The notes under the pieces are model-generated. The model searched no databases. It was not told the origin of the DNA and saw only the letters and a list, made by a program, of their open reading frames with translations. From positions 387,322 through 451,321 of the forward strand of contig JAAOMT010000283.1 of NCBI GenBank assembly GCA_016748015.1: 64,000 nt of DNA. The letters are read 5' to 3'. This document shows, in pieces, positions 10,521 through 22,008 of this stretch; position 1 is the stretch's first letter; each line of letters begins with the position of its first letter. Position numbers and translations under genes: made by a program. Source of the DNA: Geosiphon pyriformis (Eukaryota > Glomeromycota > Glomeromycetes > Archaeosporales > Geosiphonaceae).

Positions 10521-12303
10521 AGGTTATTGACAAAAAAGAAATTATCTCCACCTGTCAATTAATTTCCATTCCACCATATGATTGGTATATAGTAATTATA
10601 GAAAAAAAAGTGAAAAATCAGGTTCAAATGTTTGAGGCAGAAACACAACTTTGTAAATCAGGAGAGATTGGATTAATTAATCTACACATACCAGCCAAGA
10701 ATCATAGTCATATTAAAATCTCCATTTACAACAACACAGGAAACATTATGGAGATACCAAAAGGAATTACCATTGGATATTTAACCACTGAAATTAAAGA
10801 ACAACCACCAAACCCCATTTTAGACTTTCCATAATTGTGTGAATATGTGGATATCACATCACAAACAATCTATAGATGAGAAGAATGTTATCTGCTTCAA
10901 CCAAAACAATTGGAACAGATGAACTTGGAAAACTTAGACCCACTTCAATGAATGCAATTTAAGATGTTACTTAACAACTTCAACAACATCTTTGCAAGTG
11001 AAAATGAATTTGGCAGAACTGACATAATTCAGCATCAAATCAAGACTAGAGATGCAATGCCAATTAAACAAAGAGCATACAGAGTACTGTCAGCCAGCCA
11101 TGAGATCATTAGTCAAGAAATCAATCAAATGCTTAACAATGGGCTAATTTAGCCATCAATGAGCCCATAGTCATTACCAGTAGTACTAGTCTATAAGAAA
11201 AATGGGAAAATTCACTTCTGTATGGATTACCATAAACTGAATAGAATAACTAAAGGTGATAACTATTCAACACCAAAAATCCAAGAGCTGTTTGATGCTT
11301 TTGGAGGAAAAAAATAGTTTTTGACTTTAGACTTAGACAGTGGTTACTGGTAAGTAGCCATGAAACCAGAAGACAAAGAAAAAACGGCTTTCACAACATG
11401 AGAAGAAAATTTTAAGTTTGAAATCATGCCATTTGACTTGATAAATGCTCCAGCAACATTCCAATGGCTTATGAAAATTGTTTATACTGGACTACTGTAA
11501 AAATCAGTAGTTGTTTACTTAGATAACACCAATGTGTTTTCCAAAACATTTGATGATTATCTACATTATCTTCAACAAGTATTTGAAAGACTTAAATAAG
11601 CAGGATTGAAATTAAATGCAAACAAGTGCTTCTTTGGCAAAATGAAACTCAACTTTTTGGAACATGTAGTAAGCAAAGATAATATCAAAACAGATCCAGA
11701 CAAGATAGAGATTGTTAAGAACTTTCCAGTATCAAATAATCTCACCAAATTAAGAGCATTCTTGGGATTTGTGGAATACTATCATTGTTTTATTAAGGAT
11801 TTTTCCAAAATAGCTCAACCATTACACCAACTCTAAACAAAGAACACCAAATATGAATGGACTGAAACTCAACAAAAAGCTTTTGATATATTAAGAAAAA
11901 AGCTTATTCAAGCCCCAGTACTGATCTATTCAGATCATAGCAAGCTATTCAGAATAACAACCAATGCATTTGGTCAAGCATTGGGAGCAGTACTATTGTA
12001 GAAAAGACTGGATGAAAGAGAGCATCCAGTAGTTTATGCCAGTAGAAGCTTAAGTCCAATTGAAAAGAACTATAAAACTCCAGCACTAGAATACTTAGCT
12101 ATCTATTGGGCTGTTATTAAATAGAAAAAATACTTGAGTCAGAAGTTTGACATATACACTAATTACAAAGGATTGACTTCAATCCAGAAACAAAAATTTG
12201 GAGATGATTGCCATACCAGATGGAAAATAAAACTTTCATCATTTAATTATACAGTACATTATAAAAAAGGAAAAGAAAATGGAAATGCTGACAGATTGTC
12301 ATG
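10521..12303 (+). pseudogene. B1 reverse transcriptase and RNase H
   Basis: Ty3-type RT/RNase H. A pre-RT linker (10610-10834 open) is followed by RT from about 10952. Recognisable blocks are G-K-I-H-F-C-M-D-Y, L-D-L-D-S-G-Y-W and the active-site box, here Y-L-D-N (11516-11527) instead of Y-x-D-D. RNase H follows (11840-12300) with Y-A-S-R-S-L and the Y-K-K-G-K-E-N-G-N-A-D end. Stops at 11150, 11168, 11315 and others sit where copy B3 has Gln, Trp and Trp. The longest open stretches are 10952-11152 and 11606-11836. Confidence 0.8.
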
Positions 12304-12339
12304 AATAAACAAATCTAAAAACATTTCAACTCAAAAAAT

Positions 12340-13660
12340 ATAACAAAAGATGAATATACAAAAATACTAACAGCTTCAACATTATATAAATACCCAATTG
12401 CTCAAGGAGAAATTATCTCAACAGAACAAAGGAACATAAAACAACAATCAAAATATTTTATCAATCATCAAAATATACTTTACCAAAAGAACAAAAGAAA
12501 TTTAGATCAACCAATCAGAATAATTACAGAACCAGAAAAAGAGACAATATTATTCAACATGTACTCAGATCAAACAGCAGGACATTTTTATAAAGAAACA
12601 ACCATAGAAAGAACCAGAAAAAAATATTATTGGTTATCAATGTATTCAGACATCATTCAATATATTCAAAATTATGATGCTTGTTAGAGAAGAAGAGGAA
12701 CAAGATCCAGTGAACCATTAAGACCAATCAAAGTAGGACAACCATTTAATAATATTGGAATTGACTTAGTTGGACCATTAACAATTACTAGTAAAAGCAA
12801 CAGATATATTGCAGTAGCCATAAACTATCTCATTAAATGGCCAGAAGCAAAAGCCATTCAAAGAGCAGATGCAGAATCCATTACCAAATTCATCAAGAGT
12901 TGATTTGTTGACATGAATGTCTAAAAGAACTACTATCAAATCAAGGAACTCATTTTGTGAATAGAACATTGACAGAATTAAGTCAAAGATTTGGGATAAA
13001 AAGACTATTATCATTATCATATCATCTACAAACAAATGGGTTAGTTGAAAAATTTAACAGAACATTGTGTAAAGCAATCACCAAGATTAGTCAAGAAAAC
13101 CAGAACAAATAAGATTTGTTTATACCATCAATATTATTTGCTTATCGGACAATGAAGCAAGACACTACACAAACAATACTATTTGAATTAGTATATGGTA
13201 AAACAGCAATATTACCAGTTGAAATAGAAGTCAATACTTATCCAACAGAACCAATAACAAAAGACAATTTTCAGGAAATGTTACTAAGAAAAACATATGA
13301 CATGATGGAAACACTAGAAAATAAATGGCAAAAAGCAGCTAATAACATCCAAAAGTCACAAGAAAAACAGAAAGAAAGACATAATAACCAACTATCAGAT
13401 AAACCAGTTGAATTCAAGATTGAAGACAAAGTACTTTTACATCATACCAAAGTGGAAAAACAATGAAATAGAAAATTTGATCCCAAATGGGATGGACCAT
13501 TTTACATAGAAAAATTCTTGAAAATGAAGCTTATAAATTAAGATAGAACAACAAAATCTTAGCCAAAGCAGCATATGGTAATCGACTGAAACCATATTAT
13601 CATATAGTGTCACCATCTACTAGTAATATTCTACAATTAAAAGTACAGAGAATACTAGTC
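12340..13660 (+). pseudogene. B1 integrase
   Basis: Retroviral-type integrase. I see the zinc-binding end, the core starting G-I-D-L-V-G-P-L (about 12758), then after a frameshift L-L-S-N-Q-G-T-H-F, where the second catalytic Asp has become Asn. Next come N-G-L-V-E-K-F-N-R (Glu present) and an open C-terminal part 13116-13466 ending near a G-P-F-Y-I (GPY/F-like) box after a TGA that replaces Trp. The second-Asp change is shared with B3 but not with C or A4. Confidence 0.8.
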
Positions 13661-13779
13661 TAACCAGATGAGATTTCATGAGATCTGGAACCAATCATAA
13701 TCATTGAACCAAACACATAAAATTGAACAATAAAAGAGTATATAAAGACATAGTAGACATAACAGAAAACTTCAGAAAA

Positions 13780-14404
13780 ATGGAAATTACTAACAACATT
13801 CACTCACTAGCACAACAACTCTTCCAACTGATTCAACAACAGAATATAGAAATTACTATTAATTAACAAACCATTCAATACCGAGATACCAGAAAGATAC
13901 CCAAATACAAAAGTCAAAAAAAAACAGAAAACACTATAAATAAAATGGTTCTGAAAATAAAATTAGCAATAGAAGAACCAACAAGTGTTACCATATATCA
14001 AGAGTTGACCAAAGAAACTTGGAAATAGTGGATACACAAATTTCCAAAGAACTTTTGTTATTTTCACTTGGGAGACACTTGAATATTCAGAACTTATACA
14101 CAGATAAAACAAAACAATTATTTAACACAACAATACTGCAACAACTGGAACAATTTGTGGAAAAAAACAATTTGACTACACAAGCAAGAGTTATCTATCA
14201 GCTACATATAGAATTCTAAGACAGACTGGAAATCTTACTTAATTCAGAATTGAACTCCATTACAGTTAATCAAATGGGAAAAATAACCAACACCCAATTT
14301 AAGAAATTACAGAACAAAATAACCCAAGTAATTCTCGAAAAAGAAGTTCAAAAAATACTCAACAACAGAGAATTAGAGTTAGGAGATTTAGGAGATTTTG
14401 ATGG
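13780..14404 (+). pseudogene. B1 ORF3, truncated
   Basis: Start of the extra reading frame downstream of integrase. M-E-I-T-N-N-I-H-S-L-A-Q-Q-L aligns with the ORF3 starts of B3 (61188) and C (16283). A frameshift near 14005 moves the rest into the frame 14019-14219. The element ends at 14404 before its polypurine tract, at the C boundary. Function unknown. Confidence 0.6.
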
Positions 14405-14800
14405 TGTTACTAGAGGTTTTTGGTCTCTTTTCTTAAATGTTGTTGATGTTTGTTTGCTGTGAATTCACGTTTCTGGATGTGGTTGAACCTCCAGTAACTG
14501 AATTTATCTTCAAATTATCTCCTATAATTTGAACTGCTGGGCTTATAAGTGGAATGGCCAATTCCGTGCCAGTTGCTTGTGTAGTTATGTTGTAGTAAAT
14601 GTTGTTACTGGAGGTTTTTGGTCTCTTTTCTTGAATGTTGTTAATGTCTGTTTGTTGTGAATTCACGTTTTCTAAAAGTAGTTAAACCTCCAATAACTGA
14701 ATTTATCTTCAAATTATCTCCTATAATTTGAACTGCTGGGCTTATAAGTGGAATGGCCAATTCTATGCCAGTTACTTTATGTAGTTATGTTGTAGTAAAC
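14405..14800 (-). repeat. 198-bp tandem duplication in the C 3' LTR
   Basis: Two near-identical units, 14405-14602 and 14603-14800, share the GGTCTCTTTTCTT, AATTCACGTTT and ATAAGTGGAATGGCC landmarks. The 5' LTR of the same element has one unit. Confidence 0.85.
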
Positions 14801-15595
14801 ATCAACTCTTTTCCAGAAATTGCTCATCTGGAAGCTTACTAAAATGTATAGTTACTTTGCTGTGAAAGTCAACTCTTCTACAGGAATCTTGTCTGTAGAC
14901 TACCCTAATGATTGTAATAAGAAAAAAAAAGAAAAATAAAAGAAATGTAAAAGAAATAGAATTTTTGTCAAGAAAAACGTTTTCTATCCAGGCCTGAAGT
15001 CACTAACAGTTTACTGAAATTGGTAGCTAATCAATTTCGAAATGTTAGTTGGGTTTTGGAAATTTTCCAAGTACAATAATTAAAAAATTTGGTTTTTTCA
15101 AATTATTTGATATTTATTTCTTTTTGTGTGTATAGGAACGGTTTTAAGAGATAAATCTAAAGTAAGATACATTTTCCAGAAGAGAAAAGCTCTTCTTTTA
15201 TACAACTTGTTGTAGTACTAGTCTATGAACTTGCACTTTTTCTCTTTGCTCAAATTTCAGCAAACTAAAGATACATTTTGATGAACTACAAGTTATTTTG
15301 CTAAACTATTGATTAATTTGGGTGAACTATTCATAATTTCGGCAAATTTCTGTAAATTTCGGCGAATTTCTTATAAATTTTGGCGAATTTTTGAATGTTA
15401 CAAAGTTCAGAGTATTGTGTAATTTGATCATCCTACTTTCTGTAATACTAATTAGATTATTTTAATTAAATCATGATATGTGATAATTGATTAAATAATA
15501 AATGATAATTTGAAATGATATTAATATACTAATGAATTATAGGAATTATAAGGGTAATTTCATGCTAATTAATAGCTAAAATTCTACTGGTAACA
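14405..15595 (-). repeat. C 3' LTR with an internal terminal duplication
   Basis: Matches the LTR at 23529-24479 (same TGTTAC and TAACA termini, same body) but is about 240 bp longer. Most of the excess is a 198-bp tandem duplication of the outer end: 14405-14602 and 14603-14800 both start TGTTACT(A/G)GAGGTTTTT. Confidence 0.85.
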
Positions 15596-16283
15596 TAATT
15601 TCTTCCTCAAGACTGAGCTCCATCGAAATCCAAGCACTATCTGTAATATTAAAATAGTAATCTAAAATAATTGAAATAATTTGGTCTGAAAATTGTTGAA
15701 ATTTCAGTTCTGTGAGTTTGCCAATGTATTGGACTTTCATTGGTTGCAGTATTGAATTTTGTAGAACATTTTCACAAGTATTAAACAAGTCATAGAGTCT
15801 AAGAGCTGCTCTAAGTCTGTAGCGAGTGTTTGTTGGTCCAGCTGCTGTTTTGAATTCATTGTGGATTTGTTTTTGTATAACTTCAGAAGTGAGATTTGTT
15901 GCTTCAAGTTTCTGTTTTCGTTCATAAAGTGTTTTTCCAATTTGAAAGTATTTATAAATAGGGATGTGTTCATTGTTCTGTTCATTAAGAAGTAGTAGAA
16001 GTTTTTGTTGCATTGTAGCATTTGGTGAAATGTCAATAGGGGCAATTAAAAGATTTTTTTCTAGTGCCTGCTTCAAAAGTCTTGGTAATCTATTCTCAGA
16101 GTGACTTCTTGTTTTTCTTCTATAGGAGTAATAGTTCTGTAAATGATTTGCTACTGGGGCTGTGGTTTCTTTCTGAATGTAATTAATTTGACTTCCATTA
16201 ATCGTTATAGATAAGTCAGAGAGTGTTTTTAAGGCTAACATTAATTTTTGGGATATTTGTTGAATATTTCGGGGAATAATCAT
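15576..16283 (-). CDS. C ORF3, intact protein of unknown function
   Basis: Intact 235-codon ORF between integrase and the 3' LTR, the best-preserved example of a frame also present in families A and B. It starts M-I-I-P-R-N-I-Q-Q-I-S-Q-K-L. It has an early I-T-I-N-G-S-Q-I-N-Y segment, a basic patch (Y-R-R-K-T-R-S-H-S-E-N-R near residues 65-80) and a mostly helical, Leu/Gln-rich remainder. It ends with S-L-E-E-E-I-M-L-P-V-E-F. No signal peptide or obvious membrane span is visible, so it does not look like an envelope protein. The polypurine tract lies inside its last codons and the stop falls about 20 nt into the LTR. Function unknown; a nucleic-acid-binding or gag-like accessory role would be a guess. 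Confidence 0.75.
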   Translation of the reverse strand: MIIPRNIQQISQKLMLALKTLSDLSITINGSQINYIQKETTAPVANHLQNYYSYRRKTRSHSENRLPRLLKQALEKNLLIAPIDISPNATMQQKLLLLLNEQNNEHIPIYKYFQIGKTLYERKQKLEATNLTSEVIQKQIHNEFKTAAGPTNTRYRLRAALRLYDLFNTCENVLQNSILQPMKVQYIGKLTELKFQQFSDQIISIILDYYFNITDSAWISMELSLEEEIMLPVEF

Positions 16284-16479
16284 GATAAAATTGACTAATT
16301 ATGAAAAGAGAGAATAAAGAAAATTATTTTTGGATATGGGGTTTTTATTTGTTTTTGGGTTTGGGTGTTTTGTAATTATTTACTATTTTTGTCTTTGTGT
16401 TTTTATTAAAGAATTATTGTAAAATTTAAGTGTTCAAGTTTGGTTGTTGTTCTATTATAATTATTGGTTCTAAATTTTG

Positions 16480-17802
16480 GGGAATATCTTCAGGATTAAT
16501 TAAAGAGGAATGTGTACCAATTTGTGGAATTAATGGTTCAGGATTGTTTCTGGAATAATAGTGTTTCAATTTGTCTCCATGTGCAATTTTTGCTAGTACT
16601 TTGTCATCAAGTCTTAACTTATATGATTTATTGCCTAGAATTTCGTGAATATAAAATGGTCCATCTCATTTGTTTTCAAATTTCCCATTCCATTGTTTTT
16701 CAGCCTTAGTTCTGTGTAAGAGAACTTTATTTCTAACTTTAAATTCGTTGGTAATAGGTGGTAATTTGTTGTCATGTCTTTTTTTTTGTTGAGCTTGGAA
16801 ATGTTCAATATGAGTTGCTGCTATTCTTCTTTTTCCTTCCAGTGTACTAAGAAGAGTGTAGGCTCTTCTTTGGAGTGTCTCTTGAAAGTTTTCTTCATTG
16901 ATTGGTTGCACTGGGTATGTTTCCACTGTGAAATTAATTGGTAATGTTGCTGTCTTTCTATAAGTAAGATCAAATGGTGTGTGTTTCGTAGTATCTTGTT
17001 TTAGTGTTCTGTATGCTAGTAACATTGATGGAATAAAGATATCCCATTCCTGCTCAAAGTCTGTTGAGACTTTGGCTAAAGATTCACACAATGTTCTGTT
17101 GAAATGTTCTACAAGTTCATTTGTTTGAGGGTGATAAGGTGATAATAGAAGTCTTTTGACATTGAACTGTTCACAAATTTCTTGTATCAAGTTGTTCACA
17201 AAATGTGTTCTTTGATCAGATAAAAGTTCAATTGGGCATCCATGTCTACAGATAATGTCTTCATAGATGAAATTTGCTACTGATTTTGCATCTGCTCTTT
17301 GGATGGTTTTAGCTTTAGGCCATTTGGTAAGATAATCCATTGCAACTGCAATATAACAATTTTTTTGGGTTGTAATAAGTAATGGTCTGACTAAATCAAT
17401 TCCAACTCTGTCAAAAGGTTGTCCAACTTTGATTGGATTTAAAGGTTCTGTGGGGCGAGTTCCTTCTCTTCTTTGACAATTATCACAAGATTCTACATAT
17501 TGTTGAATGTTTTTTTGCATGTGAGGCCAAAAATAATGTTCAAGGGTTCTTTGAATTATTCCCTTTTTTCCCAAGTGTGCTAAAGACGGATCTGTATGCA
17601 TGTTGTATAAAATTGTTTCTTTTTTATTCTCTTGTACTAATCTGAATGGTTTTCTGTGATTTTTATAATAGATTTTGTTCTGGTGTATAAAATATTGTTT
17701 TGATTGGTGTTGTAAGTGGTGTTTTTCACTTGGAGACCAGTTTTCTGGCATGGTAAGAGTCTCTAAATAATTTTTAAGATTGCTGTAGTTTCTGGAATTC
17801 AT
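16480..17802 (-). pseudogene. C integrase, nearly intact
   Basis: 378 open codons (16666-17802), then a TGA in place of Trp within N-K-x-D-G-P-F-Y-I, with the frame continuing to about 16480. Zinc-binding end: H-T-D-P-S-L-A-H and C-D-N-C. Catalytic core: the first Asp in G-I-D-L-V, the second in L-L-S-D-Q-R-T-H-F and the Glu in N-E-L-V-E-H-F-N-R are all present. The C-terminal part has a GPY/F-like box. It would insert the cDNA; the single nonsense change truncates the C-terminal domain. Confidence 0.85.
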
Positions 17803-17859
17803 TCTTGTTTGGTTATTTTGTTGGTAAGTTGGTAAGTTGTGGTGGAATTGTTGTTGGTA

Positions 17860-19130
17860 TTAATCTTGTCTCATTCTTGAGAGGCTATCAATATTGGTAT
17901 GTAGTTTTCCTGGTTTGTGATGTACAATATATCTGTAGTCTGCTAGGAAGTCATTCCATCGAGACTGTTTGGCACTTTGTTCAGTTTTCTTTTTATTGAG
18001 CCATTTGAGGCCAATGTTGTCTGTTATTATGTCAAATTCTTTTCTATTCTTCAGATATTGTTGAAAATGTTTAAGAGCCCAAATAACTGCAGCAGCTTCT
18101 AATTCAGTTGAGCCATATTTGAGTTCTGTTGGCTTGAGTGTTCTGCTGGCATAGGCAATAACTTGTTTTTGGCTATTTTCATCCAATTGTGATAAGATGG
18201 CACCAAATGCTATGTGTGAGGCATCAGTGGCTAATTGGAATCGTTTGTTGAAGTCTGGGTAAGTAAGAACTGGAGCTGTTGTCAATTTTGTTTTGAGAAT
18301 TTCAAAAGCTTTTTGTTGTTTTTCAGTCCATTTGTATGGTACATTTTTGTTGGTAAGATAATTGAGTGGTTTGGCAATTTCTGAGAATTCTTTTATTAAT
18401 TTTTGATAGTAAGAGGCTAATCTCACAAATCCTCTTAGTTCTGTAGTATTTCTGGGGATTTGAAAGTTTTTGACAGCACTGTTTGTTTCTGGATTTGGTT
18501 TGATTCTATCTTTACTAACTATGTGTCCAAGAAAGATCAAGCTTGTTTTTTCAAAGTGACATTTCTCAATATTTAACTTTAATCTTGCTTTCTATAATCA
18601 TTGAAAAACTTCTCGCAGGTTAATGAAATGGGCTTTAAAGCTTGGTGAGTATACATCAGTATTATCAAGATAAACAATTACTAATTGTCACAAGAGCCCT
18701 TCATAGACAACATCTATGAGTCGCTGAAATGTTGCTGGTGCATTGCAGAGTTTAAAAGGCATAACATTAAACTCATAATTTTCTCCTTGAGTGGTGAATG
18801 CTGTTTTGGGTCTATCTTTTGGGTCCATTTCGACTTGCCAGTATCCACTTTCCAGATCTAAAGTTGAAAAGAACTTGGCTTTTCCTAGAGCATCTAGCAT
18901 GTCATCAATTCTTGGAAGAGGATAGGCATCTCCAATTGTAACACTATTCAGTTGTCTATAATCAACACAGAATCTGATTTTTCCATTTTTCTTTTTAACT
19001 AAAACTACTGGTGAGGCCCAAGGACTTTTTGATGGTTGAATCAATCTGTTATTGAGCATTTTTTGGACCTCTTCTCTGATGAATTGGTGGCTGGCAGATG
19101 GCACTTGATAAGCTTGTTGATGTTTTGGTA
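17860..19130 (-). pseudogene. C reverse transcriptase and RNase H
   Basis: RT is open at 18688-19104 (S-P-W-A-S-P-V-V-L-V-K-K-K-N-G, F-C-V-D-Y-R-Q-L-N, L-D-L-E-S-G-Y-W). A TGA then precedes V-I-V-Y-L-D-N (18661-18672), where the second catalytic Asp is Asn. RNase H is open at 17860-18540, with Asp in L-A-T-D-A-S, Glu in S-T-E-L-E-A-A-A-V and Asp in I-I-T-D-N. Stops near 18595-18600 separate the halves. Confidence 0.85.
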
Positions 19131-19392
19131 GAGCATTTCTTGTATGGATCTGATGTTAAACAATGTCTGTTTTTCCCAAGTTATTGTTGTCTTTTGCAAA
19201 TATATCTGCAAATTCAGCTATCAATTGTTTCAATTGTCTTTGTTGTTAAGATTCTAAGGGACCCATATTGATTCGAGAGAGTTTTTCTTCCAACAAGTGG
19301 TAGTTTTCAGTAGTGAGAATGATATTTGGATTTGGGAGTAGAGTGTGCTTTACAATTTCGATGAAATTAGAAACAATTTGAGGGTTTTTATC

Positions 19393-20130
19393 TTAAAAGA
19401 TATTGCTGTGTATGATTCCAATTTCTAATTTGTTTAATAAAACAATAGGGTAATTATTGGGGTTGTAGAATGTAACTTGAAATTTTTTCATTCCTTTGGG
19501 AATATAAACGTTTAGAATTGATATTTCATGCTTCAAACAGATTTGTTCATTGGATTCAAAGATTTGTTGTGTAGTGGTGGGTTTTGAGCAAGTGTAAATT
19601 TTGTGATGTTCTCCAAAAGATGAAATGATAATTGGCTGAGGAAGTTGAAGAATCTGGTGAGATTTATTTTGTGTATTAAGAACTATGTTTACTGGGACTG
19701 TAAATCGTCCAGTTGAACCAAAACCTTGAGTTTCTCTTTTACTTTTTCCCAATTGTTCTCTGTTGTTTACTGATTGTAAACCCGAAATGTTGATTAAGGG
19801 TAAGTAAATTGCTTGAGCAATTTTTTCAGCATGTTCAATTTTGAATGGTTTGTCTGTCTCATTCTGTAACATAATGGTAATGTCTCCAATGTATCTTGCA
19901 TCTATAACTCCTCTTCTAATATTGATTCTTTTGCTTGCCAATGATGATCTGGAGACAATTTAAATCATTGCTCCTGGTGGAATTTCAAGAGCAATTTTGA
20001 GATTGATTTTTGTCAAAGACTTTGGTTGGAGAATCAAAATATCTTTTTCTGAGTATCTTAGGTCATATCTAGCATCAATTTCGTGTGCTTTTTCTGGTCT
20101 GATTCCTTGGTCATGATTGTCAAAATATTT
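19393..20130 (-). pseudogene. C dUTPase domain and pre-RT linker
   Basis: Best dUTPase copy in the window. Motif 1 reads D-A-R-Y-D-L (Gly changed to Arg by a G-to-A type change), motif 2 S-R-S-S-L-A, motif 3 R-G-V-I-D-A-R-Y-I-G-D, motif 4 K-I-A-Q-A-I-Y, and motif 5 is complete as R-E-T-Q-G-F-G-S-T-G-R (about 19708-19740). One TAA at about 19959 separates motifs 1 and 2. It is fused in frame in the pol polyprotein upstream of RT. The following 100 codons (V-P-V-N-I-V-L ... L-L-N-K-L-E-I-G-I-I) are a beta-rich linker also seen in B1 and B3. Confidence 0.85.
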
Positions 20131-21110
20131 AAGTTGTAGAGGTGGTTGCTTTTCAAGAAGATAAATGGGAGTGATTGGTAGTTCTTCTACTAGTTCAGAT
20201 ATTCCAAATTCGATTTCATTTTCATCATTTTCATCTGACAGAAGAATGCTAAGAACATAACATTCTAAACACCATTGGTTATTACAAGGCATAACACATT
20301 TTTCACACAATTGAATGTTCATTTGCTCTAATTGTTGAATTTGAGCTTCTTTGATCGGATATGTGTGGCTTACAATTTGGTGGTAGGTTTCTATTTCATC
20401 TTCATAATCAAATCCAGCTAATTCCATGGTATACTCAATGTATTTAGCTTCTTTCATTTGGCGGATATCTTTTTAGGTGGCTCCATTGATCAATGCCATT
20501 GCTAGGTCAAAAATTATTTCAGCATCATGAGGATAGTGGTAAAGTTTATTGAGAGCACTGTTGTATGCTGCATCAAATGGTGTTCTTCTTCTGACTTTTT
20601 CCGAAATTAATAAAGTATATTGACAGGTTTGATCACATACTCCTTTTCTTATTGCTACATCAATCCAATTGCATTCTTCTGGTAGCATTTTTCCATATGT
20701 AAGGCAAGGTGTGTTGTCCTATTTTCCACTTCTTTTTGGAGATCCAAATCGTTTTCTATGGCATGCTTTGCAAAAGTAACAGGTACGAGTTTCATATTTC
20801 TCTTCTGGAGAAATATATGCTCCCATTGATGAAAGTTTTTTGTTGCAATCTTTGCATTTGAATGAAATATAGGGTGGTTGTTTCTGTGGTTCTGGTGTAG
20901 AATATCTAACTTTCTTCCATCCCCTTGATTCTTCAAAAATCTCTTGTTCAGTCTCTTCAGCCCAATTGGATGTTGATCCAAAAGCCATGTAGGTTTCAGT
21001 AAGTGGTATTTCTTTTTCCTTTTCAAATTCAAATACTGGAGCTTTTTCTGATTGTTTGTTAAAGGTACCACAGGTTGCAGGTACTATGGTATATTGTCCT
21101 TAGTATGAGA
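20131..21110 (-). pseudogene. C linker with two Cys ribbons
   Basis: Between protease and dUTPase. Ribbon 1 (about 20745-20860) is C-K-D-C-N-K-K-L-S-S ... C-Y-F-C-K-A-C-H. Ribbon 2 (about 20262-20312) is C-E-K-C-V-M-P-C-N-N-Q-W-C-L-E-C. Between them is a helical, acidic stretch (M-L-P-E-E-C-N-W and following). Equivalent ribbons occur in B1 and B3, and a single C-V-W-C-W-C ... C-K-S-C ribbon in A4. They probably bind zinc; role unknown. Confidence 0.7.
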
Positions 21111-21180
21111 TTTTAAGTTCTTGAGTTTCCCAGTTCAGGTTTGCATTGGCCTTGAGAAGCCAATCATTTCCGACTAAAGC

Positions 21181-21588
21181 TTAGTATTGGAGTGCATCCA
21201 TAACAAGAACTTTAACTGGAATGATGATTTCATCAATTGAAAAAAGGAAATCATCAATTTCTCCTACTGGAGTCTTCTTCATATCATCAGTTGTAACAAT
21301 AACTGTTTGAACTGGTCTGTCTACATTTTGTTTGAGTTGTTGCATCAGCTGGTAAGTGATAATACTTCCAGCTGATTCACTATCTAAGATTAAGTAAATG
21401 GGTTTTCCTTCCACTGTAGCTTCTGTGTACATAGCAGTAATTGTTTTTTGTTCATTGACTGCTGCATTACTAAGCAGAAATGGTGATTTATTTGCTTTAA
21501 ATTTAAATGGAAATATATCTGACAGATTAGCATTTTGGGCAATTTGAGCTGGTGGAATGGTGTGGTTGGAAGGGTTTGATCTTAGCAC
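21181..21588 (-). pseudogene. C retropepsin (protease) domain
   Basis: 135 open codons. The core I-Y-L-I-L-D-S-E-S-A-G-S-I-I-T has Glu in place of the invariant Gly of the Asp-Ser-Gly triad (21376-21384), a G-to-A type change. The C-terminal I-P-V-K-V-L-V-M-D is followed by a TAG-class stop at 21180. It would process gag-pol; the triad lesion should inactivate it. Confidence 0.8.
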
Positions 21589-22008
21589 TGCAACTTTATT
21601 TTCAAAAAGTGCAGTTTGTTGAAAATCCGATTTCTCTGGTATTGTAAGATAACTGAGTTGAGTGTGATAGTAATTGGGTCTTTGCTAACCCGAATTTTGG
21701 GGAACCAACTGGTTATTTGGATTAATTCTGTTGTGGTTATTTTGCAATTGATTTTGGGGTGTGAATTGGTTATGTTAAACCAATCTTCTTGCTGATACTT
21801 GATATTGTTGAGTGGATGGTGTTTGATATGGCTGAATTGGTAAAGGTTGCTGATATTGTTGCTGTATTGATTGTGGAGCTGGTGGATAGTAGTTTTGATT
21901 TTGTGGTCTTGGTGAATAATAGGTTGGTGGTGGAGATTGGTAATAGGATTGTTGTGGTAAAGAGTAACATTGATTACTCCTATTTTGTTGGTTTCTTTGC
22001 AATTTCCT

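Larger units (their letters stand above)
4282..14404 (+). mobile_element. Ty3/gypsy-type element B1 with dUTPase, 3' end missing
   Basis: Family-B retrotransposon inserted into A1 gag. Order: 5' LTR, PBS, gag (split by solo LTR D), retropepsin, two Cys ribbons, dUTPase, RT, RNase H, integrase, ORF3. It stops abruptly at 14404 against element C, and its own 3' LTR is not present in the window. All reading frames carry stops and some frameshifts, so it is an old, dead copy. Confidence 0.85.

Noticed and set aside
11100-12303. Alternative genetic code in which TAA/TAG mean Gln
   Set aside because: Stops also replace Trp and Arg, and the kinase gene reads with the standard code.
13780-14404. ORF3 as an envelope gene
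   Set aside because: The position fits, but no signal peptide, membrane span or Cys pattern is visible in any family.
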